Counted from the first letter of the stretch, positions 27,295-35,517 are shown. The stretch: DNA of 64,000 bases from Franzmannia pantelleriensis (GCF_900102875.1 NZ_FNGH01000004.1:186001-250000), one strand, 5' to 3'. Notes: generated by a model from the sequence alone, not told the origin. Program-made: numbers and translations.

Positions 27295-27387
27295 ATGACC
27301 TATTGCAAAGGCTGGCACGTCACCCCGCGGGTGGCCGTGCGGACAGCGTTTACGGCTGATGACGGTAAGCCGCGGGGGGACGTCTGA
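27295..27387 (+). CDS. 30-residue open frame coupled to lgt
   Basis: A short frame starts with ATG after GAGAGG at good spacing and encodes MTYCKGWHVTPRVAVRTAFT plus ten more residues. Its TGA overlaps the lgt ATG (TGATG), which suggests translational coupling, perhaps as a leader peptide. I do not recognise the peptide. Without comparative data it could also be chance. Confidence 0.4.
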   Translation: MTYCKGWHVTPRVAVRTAFTADDGKPRGDV

Positions 27388-28214
27388 TGGACTATCCCAA
27401 TATCGATCCAGTGGCGATTTCGCTAGGGCCCCTGCAAATCCACTGGTATGGCCTGATGTACGTGGTTGGCTTCGTCGCTGCCTGGTGGCTGGGGCGCCGA
27501 CGTGCCCATCGGATCGGCCTTAGCCAGGATGCCATCGGCGACCTGGTGTTCTATGCAGCGCTCGGCGTGGTAGCGGGCGGCCGCCTCGGCTACGCCCTGT
27601 TCTACGGTATCGAGCGTCTAGTGGCCGACCCGCTGTGGCTTTTCATGGTCTGGGACGGCGGCATGAGCTTCCACGGCGGCCTGCTCGGGGTGCTGGTGGC
27701 GGCGCTGCTGTTCGCGCGTAGGCATCGGCTTGGATACTTCCAGCTCACCGACTTTATCGCGCCTCTGGTGCCGATCGGCCTGGGGGCGGGGAGGATCGGC
27801 AACTTTATCAACCATGAGCTGCCCGGTCGGGTCAGCGAGCTACCCTGGGCGATGCCGTTTCCCCACATGGGGCCCGAGCCACGCCACCCTTCGGCGCTGT
27901 ATGAGTTCGCCTTGGAAGGCGTGGTGCTGTTCGTGCTGCTGTGGTGGCTATCCGCCGAGCCACGGCGGCGGGGGATGATCTCCGGCATGTTCATGCTGCT
28001 GTACGGCGTGTTCCGCTTCGCCGTGGAGTTCGTACGGCTGCCGGATGAGCATCTCGGCTTTATCGCCTTTGGCTGGGTCACCATGGGCATGTTGCTGACC
28101 GCACCGATGATCGCCGTGGGCGTGGCGTTGGTCGCCTGGTCGCGTCGGCAGCCGGTCGACGGTTCGCTTGGCCACTGGGGGGTGCCTTCACGCGACCATG
28201 GGAGGGCGTCTTAA
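27387..28214 (+). CDS. lgt: Prolipoprotein diacylglyceryl transferase Lgt
   Basis: A 275-residue integral membrane enzyme that transfers diacylglycerol from phosphatidylglycerol to the lipobox cysteine of prolipoproteins. The family signature GLGAGRIGNFINHELPGR is present near residue 135, along with the conserved HGGLLGVL and HPSALYEF motifs, and about seven hydrophobic helices. The location, within a metal/envelope region and overlapping an L,D-transpeptidase gene (TAATG), is not the usual gammaproteobacterial place next to thyA, so this may be a second, accessory copy; that cannot be tested inside this window. Confidence 0.93.
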   Translation: MDYPNIDPVAISLGPLQIHWYGLMYVVGFVAAWWLGRRRAHRIGLSQDAIGDLVFYAALGVVAGGRLGYALFYGIERLVADPLWLFMVWDGGMSFHGGLLGVLVAALLFARRHRLGYFQLTDFIAPLVPIGLGAGRIGNFINHELPGRVSELPWAMPFPHMGPEPRHPSALYEFALEGVVLFVLLWWLSAEPRRRGMISGMFMLLYGVFRFAVEFVRLPDEHLGFIAFGWVTMGMLLTAPMIAVGVALVAWSRRQPVDGSLGHWGVPSRDHGRAS

Positions 28215-29266
28215 TGCTGTCACTCGCTAACCGAGTCACCACCGACACTCTCCCCGTTAGGCGCGGGCAGTGTGCACTGCTGCTTGCCCTTTCGCTGCTG
28301 GTCGCGTCGCCAGCGCTGGCCGAGGAGGCCACAGAGTGGCCGCTGGGCCACTACCGTTTGCCGGAAAACGGCGATGTGATTGGCGAGAGTTACACGATCA
28401 TCGTCGAAAACGAGGAGGACACGCTGCTAGACATCGCACGCGCCCACAACCTGGGCTACGAAGAGATTCGTCGCGCCAACCCTGACGTCAGCATCTGGGT
28501 GCCCGGCGTCGGGACCGAGGTGGTGGTACCGGTGCGGCATATCCTGCCCGATGCGGAACGCACGGGCATCGTGATCAATATTCCCGAGCTACGTCTCTAC
28601 TACTTCCCGGAGCCCGAGCCGGGGGAGGCGCCGCGAGTCGAGACCTACCCAATCGGTATCGGCCGCGAGGGCTACGACACGCCGCTGGGCATAACCCAAA
28701 CGACCATGCGGCTGGAGGACCCGGCCTGGTATCCGCCCCGCTCCATGCGTGAGGAGGCTGCAGCGCGAGGGGAGCCGGCACCGGCGGTAGTGCCGCCCGG
28801 GCCTGAGAACCCGCTTGGCAAGTATGCCATTCTGCTGGATATCCCTGGCTATCTGATCCACGGCACCAATGATCCGGACGGCATCGGCATGCGTGCCAGC
28901 CGCGGCTGTATCCGCATGTACCCGGAGGATATCGACGCGATATTCGGTGCCGTGCCGGTGGGCACCCAGGTTAATATCGTCGACCAGCCGATCAAGGTGG
29001 GCTGGGACGATGGAACGCCTTTCGTGCAGGTGTATGAGCTGCTGGAGGATCAAGCGCACGGCATGGAGGCGCTGGTGGCGACGCTGGGGATGCTCGATCT
29101 GGAAGGCGGGGAGGTGCCGCATTTCGGCCAGCTCAGAACCCTGCTGGAGCGCCCGGATGGTCAGGTAGCGGCTGTTGAGCCACCCATCGAGCCGTGCCCG
29201 GATGAGCTAGAAGATGAGCCTGAGCAGGCGTCGGGGTTGTACGAGATGCTCGATCTGCGGCGCTGA
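28214..29266 (+). CDS. L,D-transpeptidase (ErfK/YbiS/YcfS/YnhG type)
   Basis: A 350-residue exported protein: signal peptide to about residue 36 (LLLALSLLVASPALA), a LysM-like peptidoglycan-binding segment at about 60 to 105, and a YkuD catalytic domain at about 115 to 260. The active-site motif HGTNDPDGIGMRASRGCIRM contains the catalytic Cys232. Such enzymes form 3-3 crosslinks in peptidoglycan or attach Braun lipoprotein to it. The acidic tail (about 325 to 350) is unlike E. coli members. The gene overlaps lgt by one base, and coupling to lgt is suggestive of a link with a lipoprotein such as Lpp; this is inference. Confidence 0.93.
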   Translation: MLSLANRVTTDTLPVRRGQCALLLALSLLVASPALAEEATEWPLGHYRLPENGDVIGESYTIIVENEEDTLLDIARAHNLGYEEIRRANPDVSIWVPGVGTEVVVPVRHILPDAERTGIVINIPELRLYYFPEPEPGEAPRVETYPIGIGREGYDTPLGITQTTMRLEDPAWYPPRSMREEAAARGEPAPAVVPPGPENPLGKYAILLDIPGYLIHGTNDPDGIGMRASRGCIRMYPEDIDAIFGAVPVGTQVNIVDQPIKVGWDDGTPFVQVYELLEDQAHGMEALVATLGMLDLEGGEVPHFGQLRTLLERPDGQVAAVEPPIEPCPDELEDEPEQASGLYEMLDLRR

Positions 29267-29357
29267 TGATAGTGCCATAACGCTTCCGGCCGGGGTATCC
29301 AGCGCTGTCACGGGATACCTCGGCCCCAAGCAGTGGGTGGATCTATGACGTTTCGAA

Positions 29358-30308
29358 TCAATCGCCGGTGAGCAGCTCGAGGCCGCGGCGGGCCAGCTGC
29401 ACCGGGCGCGATTCGCTGACCGTCCAGGCGGCCATCGAGCCATCGTACATGGCGACATCGTCGAAGCCGGCGATCTCGCTTAGCACGAACCAGTCGGTGG
29501 CGGCCCAGTGGCCGGTGTTGCAGAACGCAATGGTGCGCTCATCGCGGCTCAGTTCGGCGGCATTGATGCGTGCGTCGAGCCCCGCGGTGTCCAGGTAGAA
29601 GGCACCGTTGCGGTCATTCAGGTGGCTCCGGTGCGGCAGGCTGCGAGCGCCGGGAATGGTGCCGGCCTCACGTACCGCAGGAGAGGTGGTCTCGCCGGTG
29701 AAGTAGTCCGACGGCCGGGCATCGACCAGTTGGGCCTGGCGTTGACGCGCCTCTTCCACCTGTTCGGTAGTGGCGATCAGTGCTTCGCGCAGTTCGGCCT
29801 GGAAGGGGGCTGGCTCAACGCTAGGCGTCGGGCCGCTGGTGACCTCGAAGCCTTGCTGCTGCCAGCCGGCGAAGCCGCCGTCGAGAATCGCCACCTGGTC
29901 GTGGCCGAGGATCTTGAAGCTCCAGTAGATGCGTGCGGCGGTGCCGAAGTCGGTGGGGCCGGTGCCAGCGGGCACGATCACTACGTTGTGCTCGTTGCTA
30001 ATGCCGAGCCCGCCGATCAGCTGTTCCAGTTCATCGACGGCGGGCATCAGGCCGGCAACGTCGTTACGGCTCTCGCGCCAGCCGTCTTCGCCGTAGCGGG
30101 TGTGCAGGCTGCCGGGAATCTGCGCCGCTTCGAACGCGTCACGGCCACCGCCGCCGTCGATATCCGAGCGCACGTCGAGTACCACCAGGTTGTCCTCATC
30201 GAGGTGGCGATCGAGCCAGTCGGCGTCGACCAGCGGTGTGAGCTCAACGGCGTGGGACTGTGCGGAAAACCCTAGGGTAGCCAGTGTCAGGATCAGGATA
30301 CGTAACAT
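29358..30308 (-). CDS. Exported tandem-rhodanese sulfurtransferase
   Basis: A 316-residue protein with a signal peptide (LRILILTLATLGFSAQSHA) and two rhodanese domains (about 25 to 155 and 180 to 310). The first is inactive-like; the second carries the catalytic Cys263 in AFCNTGHWAA. The order follows thiosulfate/3-mercaptopyruvate sulfurtransferases of the SseA kind, but the active loop lacks the CGSGVTA or CRKGVTA form of those enzymes, so the substrate is not clear. Export points to periplasmic sulfur or cyanide chemistry. It converges on the L,D-transpeptidase gene. Confidence 0.88.
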   Translation of the reverse strand: MLRILILTLATLGFSAQSHAVELTPLVDADWLDRHLDEDNLVVLDVRSDIDGGGGRDAFEAAQIPGSLHTRYGEDGWRESRNDVAGLMPAVDELEQLIGGLGISNEHNVVIVPAGTGPTDFGTAARIYWSFKILGHDQVAILDGGFAGWQQQGFEVTSGPTPSVEPAPFQAELREALIATTEQVEEARQRQAQLVDARPSDYFTGETTSPAVREAGTIPGARSLPHRSHLNDRNGAFYLDTAGLDARINAAELSRDERTIAFCNTGHWAATDWFVLSEIAGFDDVAMYDGSMAAWTVSESRPVQLARRGLELLTGD

Positions 30309-30378
30309 GGGATTGCCCTCATGCAGATGATGTCATGCCAGTGCAGCGCATGATGCTGCACCGGCATGAATAGGTAGG

Positions 30379-30948
30379 TTAGCCCTGCCAGGCATGGCCG
30401 GCAAAGGCATCATCTAGCGCCGGGTGGTTCACATGGTTGGCGTAGTTGGAAAGCGTCTTCACCGCCATGGCCAGTATGATCTGCAGGACATGCTGCTCCT
30501 CGAACCCGGCCTCGAGAAACGCCTCGACGTCGGCCTCGGTCGGCTTGCCGCGCGTCTCGAACATCACTCGGGTAAAGGCGCTGAGCGCGGCCAGGCGCTG
30601 ATCGGGGATCGGCTGGTCGGTGCGAATGGCCTCGAGCACGTCGGCCGGCACCTGGGACATCTTGTCGGCCAGCATGCTGTGGGCCGACATGCAGTAGTCG
30701 CAGCCGTTGAGACGGCTGATGGTCAGGAACACCACTTCCTGCTCGGGCGACGCGAAGCCGGATGCCTCGCGGAATAGCTCATAGCCGTGAAGGTAGGTGC
30801 TCAGCACGCCTGGGGCCTTGGCCATGCCCTCATACATATGCGGTACGAAGCCTAGCTTGGCATTGGCCTTCTCGAGCAGTGGGCGGGCCTGGTCGCCGGC
30901 GTTGTCGAGGGTTTGGGGGGCAAGCTGCATCTTGTAGTCGGCAGACAT
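30379..30948 (-). CDS. AhpD-like carboxymuconolactone decarboxylase family protein
   Basis: A 189-residue helical protein with the redox motif CDYCMSAHS (Cys83, Cys86, His90) that typifies AhpD-like alkylhydroperoxidases. It probably reduces peroxides or other oxidants using a thiol donor. The upstream region contains a site resembling that before the TetR gene 31063 to 31650 on the same strand, so control by that regulator is likely. The start MSADYKMQLAPQTLDNAGDQ has AAAGGAGC upstream. Confidence 0.88.
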   Translation of the reverse strand: MSADYKMQLAPQTLDNAGDQARPLLEKANAKLGFVPHMYEGMAKAPGVLSTYLHGYELFREASGFASPEQEVVFLTISRLNGCDYCMSAHSMLADKMSQVPADVLEAIRTDQPIPDQRLAALSAFTRVMFETRGKPTEADVEAFLEAGFEEQHVLQIILAMAVKTLSNYANHVNHPALDDAFAGHAWQG

Positions 30949-30986
30949 GAGTGTGGCTCCTTTGCTGTCGATGGCACGGGCGCGCC

Positions 30987-31004
30987 ATATATGGATCGAT
31001 CAGT
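30987..31004 (+). promoter_or_regulatory. Candidate TetR operator before the AhpD-like gene
   Basis: ATATATGGATCGATCAGT matches, at 14 of 18 positions, the reverse complement of the site upstream of the TetR gene. Its core is close to the palindrome ACYRATYRGT. It sits about 40 bases before the AhpD-like start. Confidence 0.5.
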
Positions 31005-31062
31005 TCAAAAATAGCGGCACTAAAGATATGTTCTTCCGCTATGTCTATCGCCGAAATAGCCG

Positions 31063-31650
31063 CTAGTGAAGCGGCTCCAGAAAGAGTCTGGCCGCCGCCT
31101 CTGCGGTGGCCCGATCACTCGTCGATTTGAGCAGGGTGCGTAGCCCGGCCATGCCCATTGTCAGGTAGGTGGCCAGTGCCCTGGCGTCGCGCTGGACGTC
31201 GATATCGCCCTGCTGTTGAGCGCTGATGACGCTCCGCTCGAAGAGGGCGGTAATCGCCTCGACGCTGCGCCGGGCCTCCTCGGCGGCCAGCCCTTCACGC
31301 TGGCCAAGCTCGCTTGCCGAGTTGAAGATCAAACAGCCCAGTGCGGCGCGCTCGCTGCCCGCCTCGGTGGCGGTGTCCACGAACAGTCCTTCGATGAAGG
31401 CCCGTGCAGAGGGGGCGGCGACCAGGCGGCGCTCGAGGCGGTCGAGCAAATTCCCCCGATAGCGACGTAGTGCCTCGAGGAACAGCTGCTCCTTGTTACC
31501 GTAGGCCTGGTAGAGGCTGCTGCGCGAAATCTGCATGGCGTCGAGCAGGTCTCGTGTCGAAGCACTGTCGTAGCCCTGTGACCAGAACACCTGCATGGCG
31601 GCGTTGGTGGTCTGGTCGGGGCTGAAGGCAAGGGGGCGTCCGCGTGTCAT
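31063..31650 (-). CDS. TetR/AcrR family transcriptional regulator
   Basis: A 195-residue regulator with a helix-turn-helix at about residues 12 to 58 (NAAMQVFWSQGYDSASTRDL, then MQISRSSLYQAYGNKEQLF). The C-terminal domain contains a single cysteine in AALGCLIFNSASELG, as in the TetR_C_27-like regulators of oxidoreductase genes. It lies upstream of the AhpD-like gene on the same strand with a 114-base gap, and both share a candidate operator, so it likely represses both. The effector, perhaps an electrophile, is unknown. Confidence 0.9.
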   Translation of the reverse strand: MTRGRPLAFSPDQTTNAAMQVFWSQGYDSASTRDLLDAMQISRSSLYQAYGNKEQLFLEALRRYRGNLLDRLERRLVAAPSARAFIEGLFVDTATEAGSERAALGCLIFNSASELGQREGLAAEEARRSVEAITALFERSVISAQQQGDIDVQRDARALATYLTMGMAGLRTLLKSTSDRATAEAAARLFLEPLH

Positions 31651-31664
31651 GCCGTGAATTTAGT

Positions 31665-31682
31665 ACCAATCAGTCCATATAT
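31665..31682 (-). promoter_or_regulatory. Candidate TetR autoregulatory operator
   Basis: The sequence ACCAATCAGTCCATATAT lies 15 bases before the TetR start; its reverse complement matches the site at 30987. The position over the expected promoter fits autorepression. Confidence 0.5.
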
Positions 31683-31863
31683 CAAGTGCACGTGATCCGG
31701 GGTTGGGTCAGAAACGCGTGTAAGGAACGCGGTGTAATCCACACCAAGTTGGTATGGCGCCAAGCCTCAAGGCAGCTGACAGCGGGCGGCGAGGCGAAGC
31801 GTTAGCGCCATGGCACGGCAACAGACCCAGCCGTTGTTCATCCGTGATCGAGGAGGTCAAACA

Positions 31864-32616
31864 ATGACAATACAAGACGAGAAGCGTCGCACTCTGCTGA
31901 GTCGACTCAGTCGTCAACTTGGCTATACCGCGCCGGCACTGCTCCTGGTAGCAAGTGGTTCGGCGTTTCAGGCGGTGGCCGGCGAAACGCCTGATGGCAG
32001 TGCCTATACCAGCGGCAAGGAAGCCCCGTTGATGCTGGCGGAGGCGCATGCCGAAGCCGAGGGAGAAGCCGAAGCCGAGGGTGAGGCCGAAGCTGAGGGT
32101 GAGGCCGAAGCTGAGGGTGAGGCCGAAGCTGAGGGTGAAGCCGAAGCTGAGGGAGAAGCCGAAGCCGAGGGAGAAGCCGAGGCCGAAGCGGAAGGCGAGG
32201 CGGAAGCGGGCGATCATGACAGATCCGCGGTTGAGCGCCCCGACGGCTATACCCCGGGGTATGACGAGTCGGGTGATAACCCCGCCGAGCTGATCGCCCG
32301 AGGCGAGGCGCTGTTCAACGATACCTCGCTGAGTACCAATGGCCTCTCCTGTGCCAGCTGTCACGGCGCCGATGGGCTCTCCGGATACCAGGAGTCGTTC
32401 AACGACCCCTACCCCCACCAGGTGGCCATGGGCATGGACATGTTCGGCATGGAGAGCGTGCATGCCGATGAAATGGTCCAGCTGTGCATGGTCGCCCCGA
32501 TGGAGGCCGAGCCGCTGGACTGGGAGTCTGACGAGTTGGCGGCACTCTCGGCCTATGTCGTCGATGCCCAGCAGCGCTTCGCCGGCAACAGCACAGGGCA
32601 CAACTGCGATACCTGA
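31864..32616 (+). CDS. Exported acidic-repeat protein fused to a c-type cytochrome domain
   Basis: A 250-residue protein in three parts. Residues 1 to 62 form a leader nearly identical to that of the gene at 35218: MTIQDEKRRTLLSRLSRQLG, a hydrophobic stretch ending in QAVA, then EAPLMLAEAHAEA. The twin arginines and hydrophobic core resemble a Tat or Sec signal. Residues 63 to 116 are seven AEAEGE hexapeptides and a degenerate end. The rest is a cytochrome c domain with CASCH at about 163 to 167 and possible axial Met in VAPMEAEPLDW. Heme attachment requires the periplasm. The ATG at 31864 has AGGAGG. It precedes a TTLL-like ligase gene and is a candidate substrate of it. Confidence 0.82.
   Translation: MTIQDEKRRTLLSRLSRQLGYTAPALLLVASGSAFQAVAGETPDGSAYTSGKEAPLMLAEAHAEAEGEAEAEGEAEAEGEAEAEGEAEAEGEAEAEGEAEAEGEAEAEAEGEAEAGDHDRSAVERPDGYTPGYDESGDNPAELIARGEALFNDTSLSTNGLSCASCHGADGLSGYQESFNDPYPHQVAMGMDMFGMESVHADEMVQLCMVAPMEAEPLDWESDELAALSAYVVDAQQRFAGNSTGHNCDT
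32050..32211 (+). repeat. 18-bp tandem repeats encoding AEAEGE
   Basis: Seven consecutive 18-bp units of the type GCCGAAGCTGAGGGTGAG run from 32050 to 32175, followed by a degenerate 36-base end. Differences are mostly synonymous (GCC/GCT, GAG/GAA), so the peptide repeat is under more constraint than the DNA. Confidence 0.95.
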
Positions 32617-32779
32617 CCCATGCATGAAGGGGAAGGCGGGGCCTTCCCCTTCATCGCCGCCGCGGTCGCGAGGCCCGTCTGAGATCTGGGCCTGTAAGGA
32701 CCGGCGTGTGGCGACGACACAGGGAGCAGGATTGCAGGTAGTGCATGACATAGCGACGTAGCCAAATGAGGGCAGCGCG

Positions 32780-35152
32780 ATGACGAAGCAAAGTTCGCCG
32801 CAACGGCGGTTTTGGCTGGGCGGCAAGCGGGCCGACGAGCAGGATCGTTTCTTTCGCGAGGCGCTGGAGCCGCTGGGCTGGCAGCAGGGTGATGAAGATC
32901 ACTGGGACGCGGCGTGGATCACCGGCATGCCAGAGAGCAAGCAGTTTCGCCGCGTGACACCGCAGCGCAGCATGAACCACTTCCCGGGCAACGCCGCGCT
33001 GACGGTCAAGAGCCGTCTCCACGACAGCCTGTCCAACCTGCGCGAGCGCATACATGCCAGCCATGGCGCAGAGAGCGAACTAGCCCAGCGGCTGGCATTC
33101 TTCCCGCGGGCCTATGTGATGCCACACGATTACCACGCCCTGCAGGCTGCCGCTCTGGCAGATCCGCAGCAGCGTTGGATACTCAAACCCACCAATGCCT
33201 CCAAGGGCAAGGGGGTGCAGGTGCTGCAGGACGTGGCCCAGGCGCCGCTGGCCGCCGACTGGCTGGTCCAGGAGTACCTGGCCAACCCGCACACCATTCG
33301 CGGCCACAAGTATGTGCTGCGGCTGTATGTGCTTATCTCGAGCATCGAGCCACTGCGCGTGTACTTGTATCGCCAGGGCTTTGCCAAGCTGGCCTCAGAG
33401 CCCTGGGACCCCGACGATGCCGACAACCCCTACAGCCAGCTGACCAACCCCGATATCAATGCGCTCAACACCGACGCCGAGATACCGGTGGAGTTCATCG
33501 ATCTCGAGCGCTACCGGCACTGGCTGCGCGAGCAGGGCCATGACGACGAACAGCTGTTCGCCAAGATCGAGGACCTGATTGCCTTGACCGCCATCTCGGC
33601 GGTGGATGCCATGCAGCAGCGTACGGCCCAGGTCGGCGCCGACCCCAAGGGCTGCTACGAATTGCTGGGGCTCGACTGCCTGGTGGACGACACCCTCAAG
33701 CCATGGATTCTCGAGTGTAATCTCAGCCCGTCGCTGGGCATCTGCGCCGCCCCCGAGACCGGTGGCCTGGTCGAGGAGCGCGTCAAGGGGGGGCTGGTGC
33801 ACGACATGGTCGCGCTGCTAGGCATTGGCTCGGCCCGCGATAGCGATGACTCGCTGCTGGCCGAGGCTCAGGCGGAGGAGGCCCGTGGCGGCAATTTTCA
33901 GCGCTTGCTGCCCGCGTCCGAGCCCGAGCGTTACCTGCCCTATTTTTCACTGCCGGGACTGGCCGACGTGCAGCTGGCCGATGCCCTGAGCGGCGTAGCC
34001 GCGCCACGCCCACGCCTTGCGCATCGGCACGTGGTAGAGCTGCTCGACGACGACCAGCTGGCGCTCTATGCCACCCACACTCAACGCTACTATCGGCCCA
34101 ACGACAGCGCGGCGCTGATCTGGCTGCTGGCCACCGAGGGGGTCGATCCCGATGCCATTGCCGACGAGCTGGCCCGGGCGGCGGACGCAGAGGGTAGCGG
34201 CAGTGTGGATCGTGACGCCCTGCGTCGCGAGGTCTGGGCCACGCTTGGCGAGTGGTGTCGCGATGGCCTGTTGTGCCAGCGCGGTACGCAAGATGCCTCG
34301 CGGCATGCTAGCGAGGCTGCGCCTGCCAAGACCGACGCCACGCCACAGGCCATGCAATTGGCCGTCGATGGCAAGCGCTGGGCGCTGTATCTCCCCAGCG
34401 GTCCGGCGATGAACCGGCTGACGGCACTCTTCGCCGGGGCACTGGTGCCGCTCAGCGACCAGGCCGCGATACACCTGCCGCGCCTCGACGTCCTGCGCGA
34501 AACCGCTGGTTACAGCCTGGCGGCGGGCGGCGAGGTAGTTGCCGGGCGACTGACGCTGGCCCAGCTCGGCCCTGCGCTGCTGGGCTATCTGGTGGGCCAG
34601 GCCTGCACGCCGGATCACTCGGTGCTCGACGCCGGCCTGCTGATTACCCCACAAGGCACCGGCGTACTGTGCCTCTTCGCGGTTGGTGAGCATATCGACG
34701 TTGCGCAGCGGCTAGTGTCGGCGTCAGACGGTGTGCTGACGCGAGGCGTGCGGCTATCGCTTGACGATGCCCCGGTCATTGAACCGCTTGGCCTGCCTAT
34801 CCCGGAGATCATTGCCGGCGTGATGCCTGACCTGCCGGACCGCATCACGCTGCAGGGCGTGCTGGTCGCGGGTGATGGCGATGATGTGATCGGCACGCCA
34901 TCTGCGCTGGATGTGCTGGGCACGCTGCTGGCCTGCTGCAGATTTGCCGACGACGCTCCGGCCGCGCCAGAGACGGTGATGGCACTCGGCGAGTGGCTGG
35001 GAGGGCTGTCGAGACGTTCGCTGGGGCAGGAAGCGCCCAGCTTCGCGGCGCTATCGGGCTGGTTTGCCGAGCTCGAAGCAGCACGGCAAGCCACCGAGCA
35101 GAACGCGCCGTCGCCTCACGGCGGCGGTGCTATACGCGCGTTGACTCCTTAG
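32780..35152 (+). CDS. TTLL-like ATP-grasp ligase with PqqD-like and HprK-like regions
   Basis: A 790-residue protein. Residues about 60 to 345 match the tubulin-tyrosine-ligase (TTL/TTLL) ATP-grasp family: WILKPTNASKGKGVQVL near 132, VQEYLANPHTIRGHKYVLRL near 163 and LLGLDCLVDDTLKPWILECN near 294, followed by LSPSL; these are the ATP- and magnesium-binding motifs. Residues about 400 to 500 (LLDDDQLALYATHTQRYYRP ... WATLGEWCRDGLL) look like a PqqD domain, the fold that binds RiPP leader peptides. Residues about 530 to 770 resemble inactive or divergent HprK-type kinase folds; this is the least sure part. TTLL enzymes add amino acids to acidic tails, and the gene lies between two Glu-rich proteins sharing one leader, its probable substrates. 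Confidence 0.8.
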   Translation: MTKQSSPQRRFWLGGKRADEQDRFFREALEPLGWQQGDEDHWDAAWITGMPESKQFRRVTPQRSMNHFPGNAALTVKSRLHDSLSNLRERIHASHGAESELAQRLAFFPRAYVMPHDYHALQAAALADPQQRWILKPTNASKGKGVQVLQDVAQAPLAADWLVQEYLANPHTIRGHKYVLRLYVLISSIEPLRVYLYRQGFAKLASEPWDPDDADNPYSQLTNPDINALNTDAEIPVEFIDLERYRHWLREQGHDDEQLFAKIEDLIALTAISAVDAMQQRTAQVGADPKGCYELLGLDCLVDDTLKPWILECNLSPSLGICAAPETGGLVEERVKGGLVHDMVALLGIGSARDSDDSLLAEAQAEEARGGNFQRLLPASEPERYLPYFSLPGLADVQLADALSGVAAPRPRLAHRHVVELLDDDQLALYATHTQRYYRPNDSAALIWLLATEGVDPDAIADELARAADAEGSGSVDRDALRREVWATLGEWCRDGLLCQRGTQDASRHASEAAPAKTDATPQAMQLAVDGKRWALYLPSGPAMNRLTALFAGALVPLSDQAAIHLPRLDVLRETAGYSLAAGGEVVAGRLTLAQLGPALLGYLVGQACTPDHSVLDAGLLITPQGTGVLCLFAVGEHIDVAQRLVSASDGVLTRGVRLSLDDAPVIEPLGLPIPEIIAGVMPDLPDRITLQGVLVAGDGDDVIGTPSALDVLGTLLACCRFADDAPAAPETVMALGEWLGGLSRRSLGQEAPSFAALSGWFAELEAARQATEQNAPSPHGGGAIRALTP

Positions 35153-35217
35153 GTTGGCGTACTGCATGACGGCATGCCGTGGCATGTCGCCTATTCATCA
35201 TCACGGAGGTCATCATC

Positions 35218-35517
35218 ATGACACTGCAAGATGAGAAACGAAGAAGCCTGCTGGGGCGTCTCAGCCGCCAGCTCGGCTATGCCGCTCCGGCGCTGGCGCT
35301 GGTCGCCAGCGGTGTGGCGTTCCAGGCCGTAGCCGATGACTCGGCCAACTCTGCGGGATTCAGCGGTAACCAGGAGGCACCGCTGATGCTGGCAGAGGCC
35401 CACGCAGAAGCCGATGCCGAAGCCGAAGGAGAGGCAGAAGGCGAAGCTGAGGGTGAAGGGGAAGCTGAGGCTGAGGGAGAAGCTGAAGCCGAAGCCGAGG
35501 GAGAGGCCGAAGGCTGA
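35218..35517 (+). CDS. Exported acidic-repeat peptide, paralogue of the 31864 product
   Basis: A 99-residue protein with the same leader as the cytochrome fusion (MTLQDEKRRSLLGRLSRQLG, then APALALVASGVAFQAVA and EAPLMLAEAHAEA), then about 38 residues made only of Ala, Glu, Gly and one Asp (AEAEGEAEGEAEGEGEAEAE and on), ending at the stop with EAEG. No other domain is present, so it is effectively leader plus acidic tail, the shape of a modified-peptide precursor. The ATG has GGAGG at good spacing. It starts 65 bases after the TTLL-like gene on the same strand. Confidence 0.82.
   Translation: MTLQDEKRRSLLGRLSRQLGYAAPALALVASGVAFQAVADDSANSAGFSGNQEAPLMLAEAHAEADAEAEGEAEGEAEGEGEAEAEGEAEAEAEGEAEG

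Noticed and set aside
31708-32826. 372-codon frame opposite the cytochrome fusion with a phenylalanine/glycine/leucine repeat
   Set aside because: The repeat is the antisense reading of the AEAEGE codons; there is no ribosome site and no family match.
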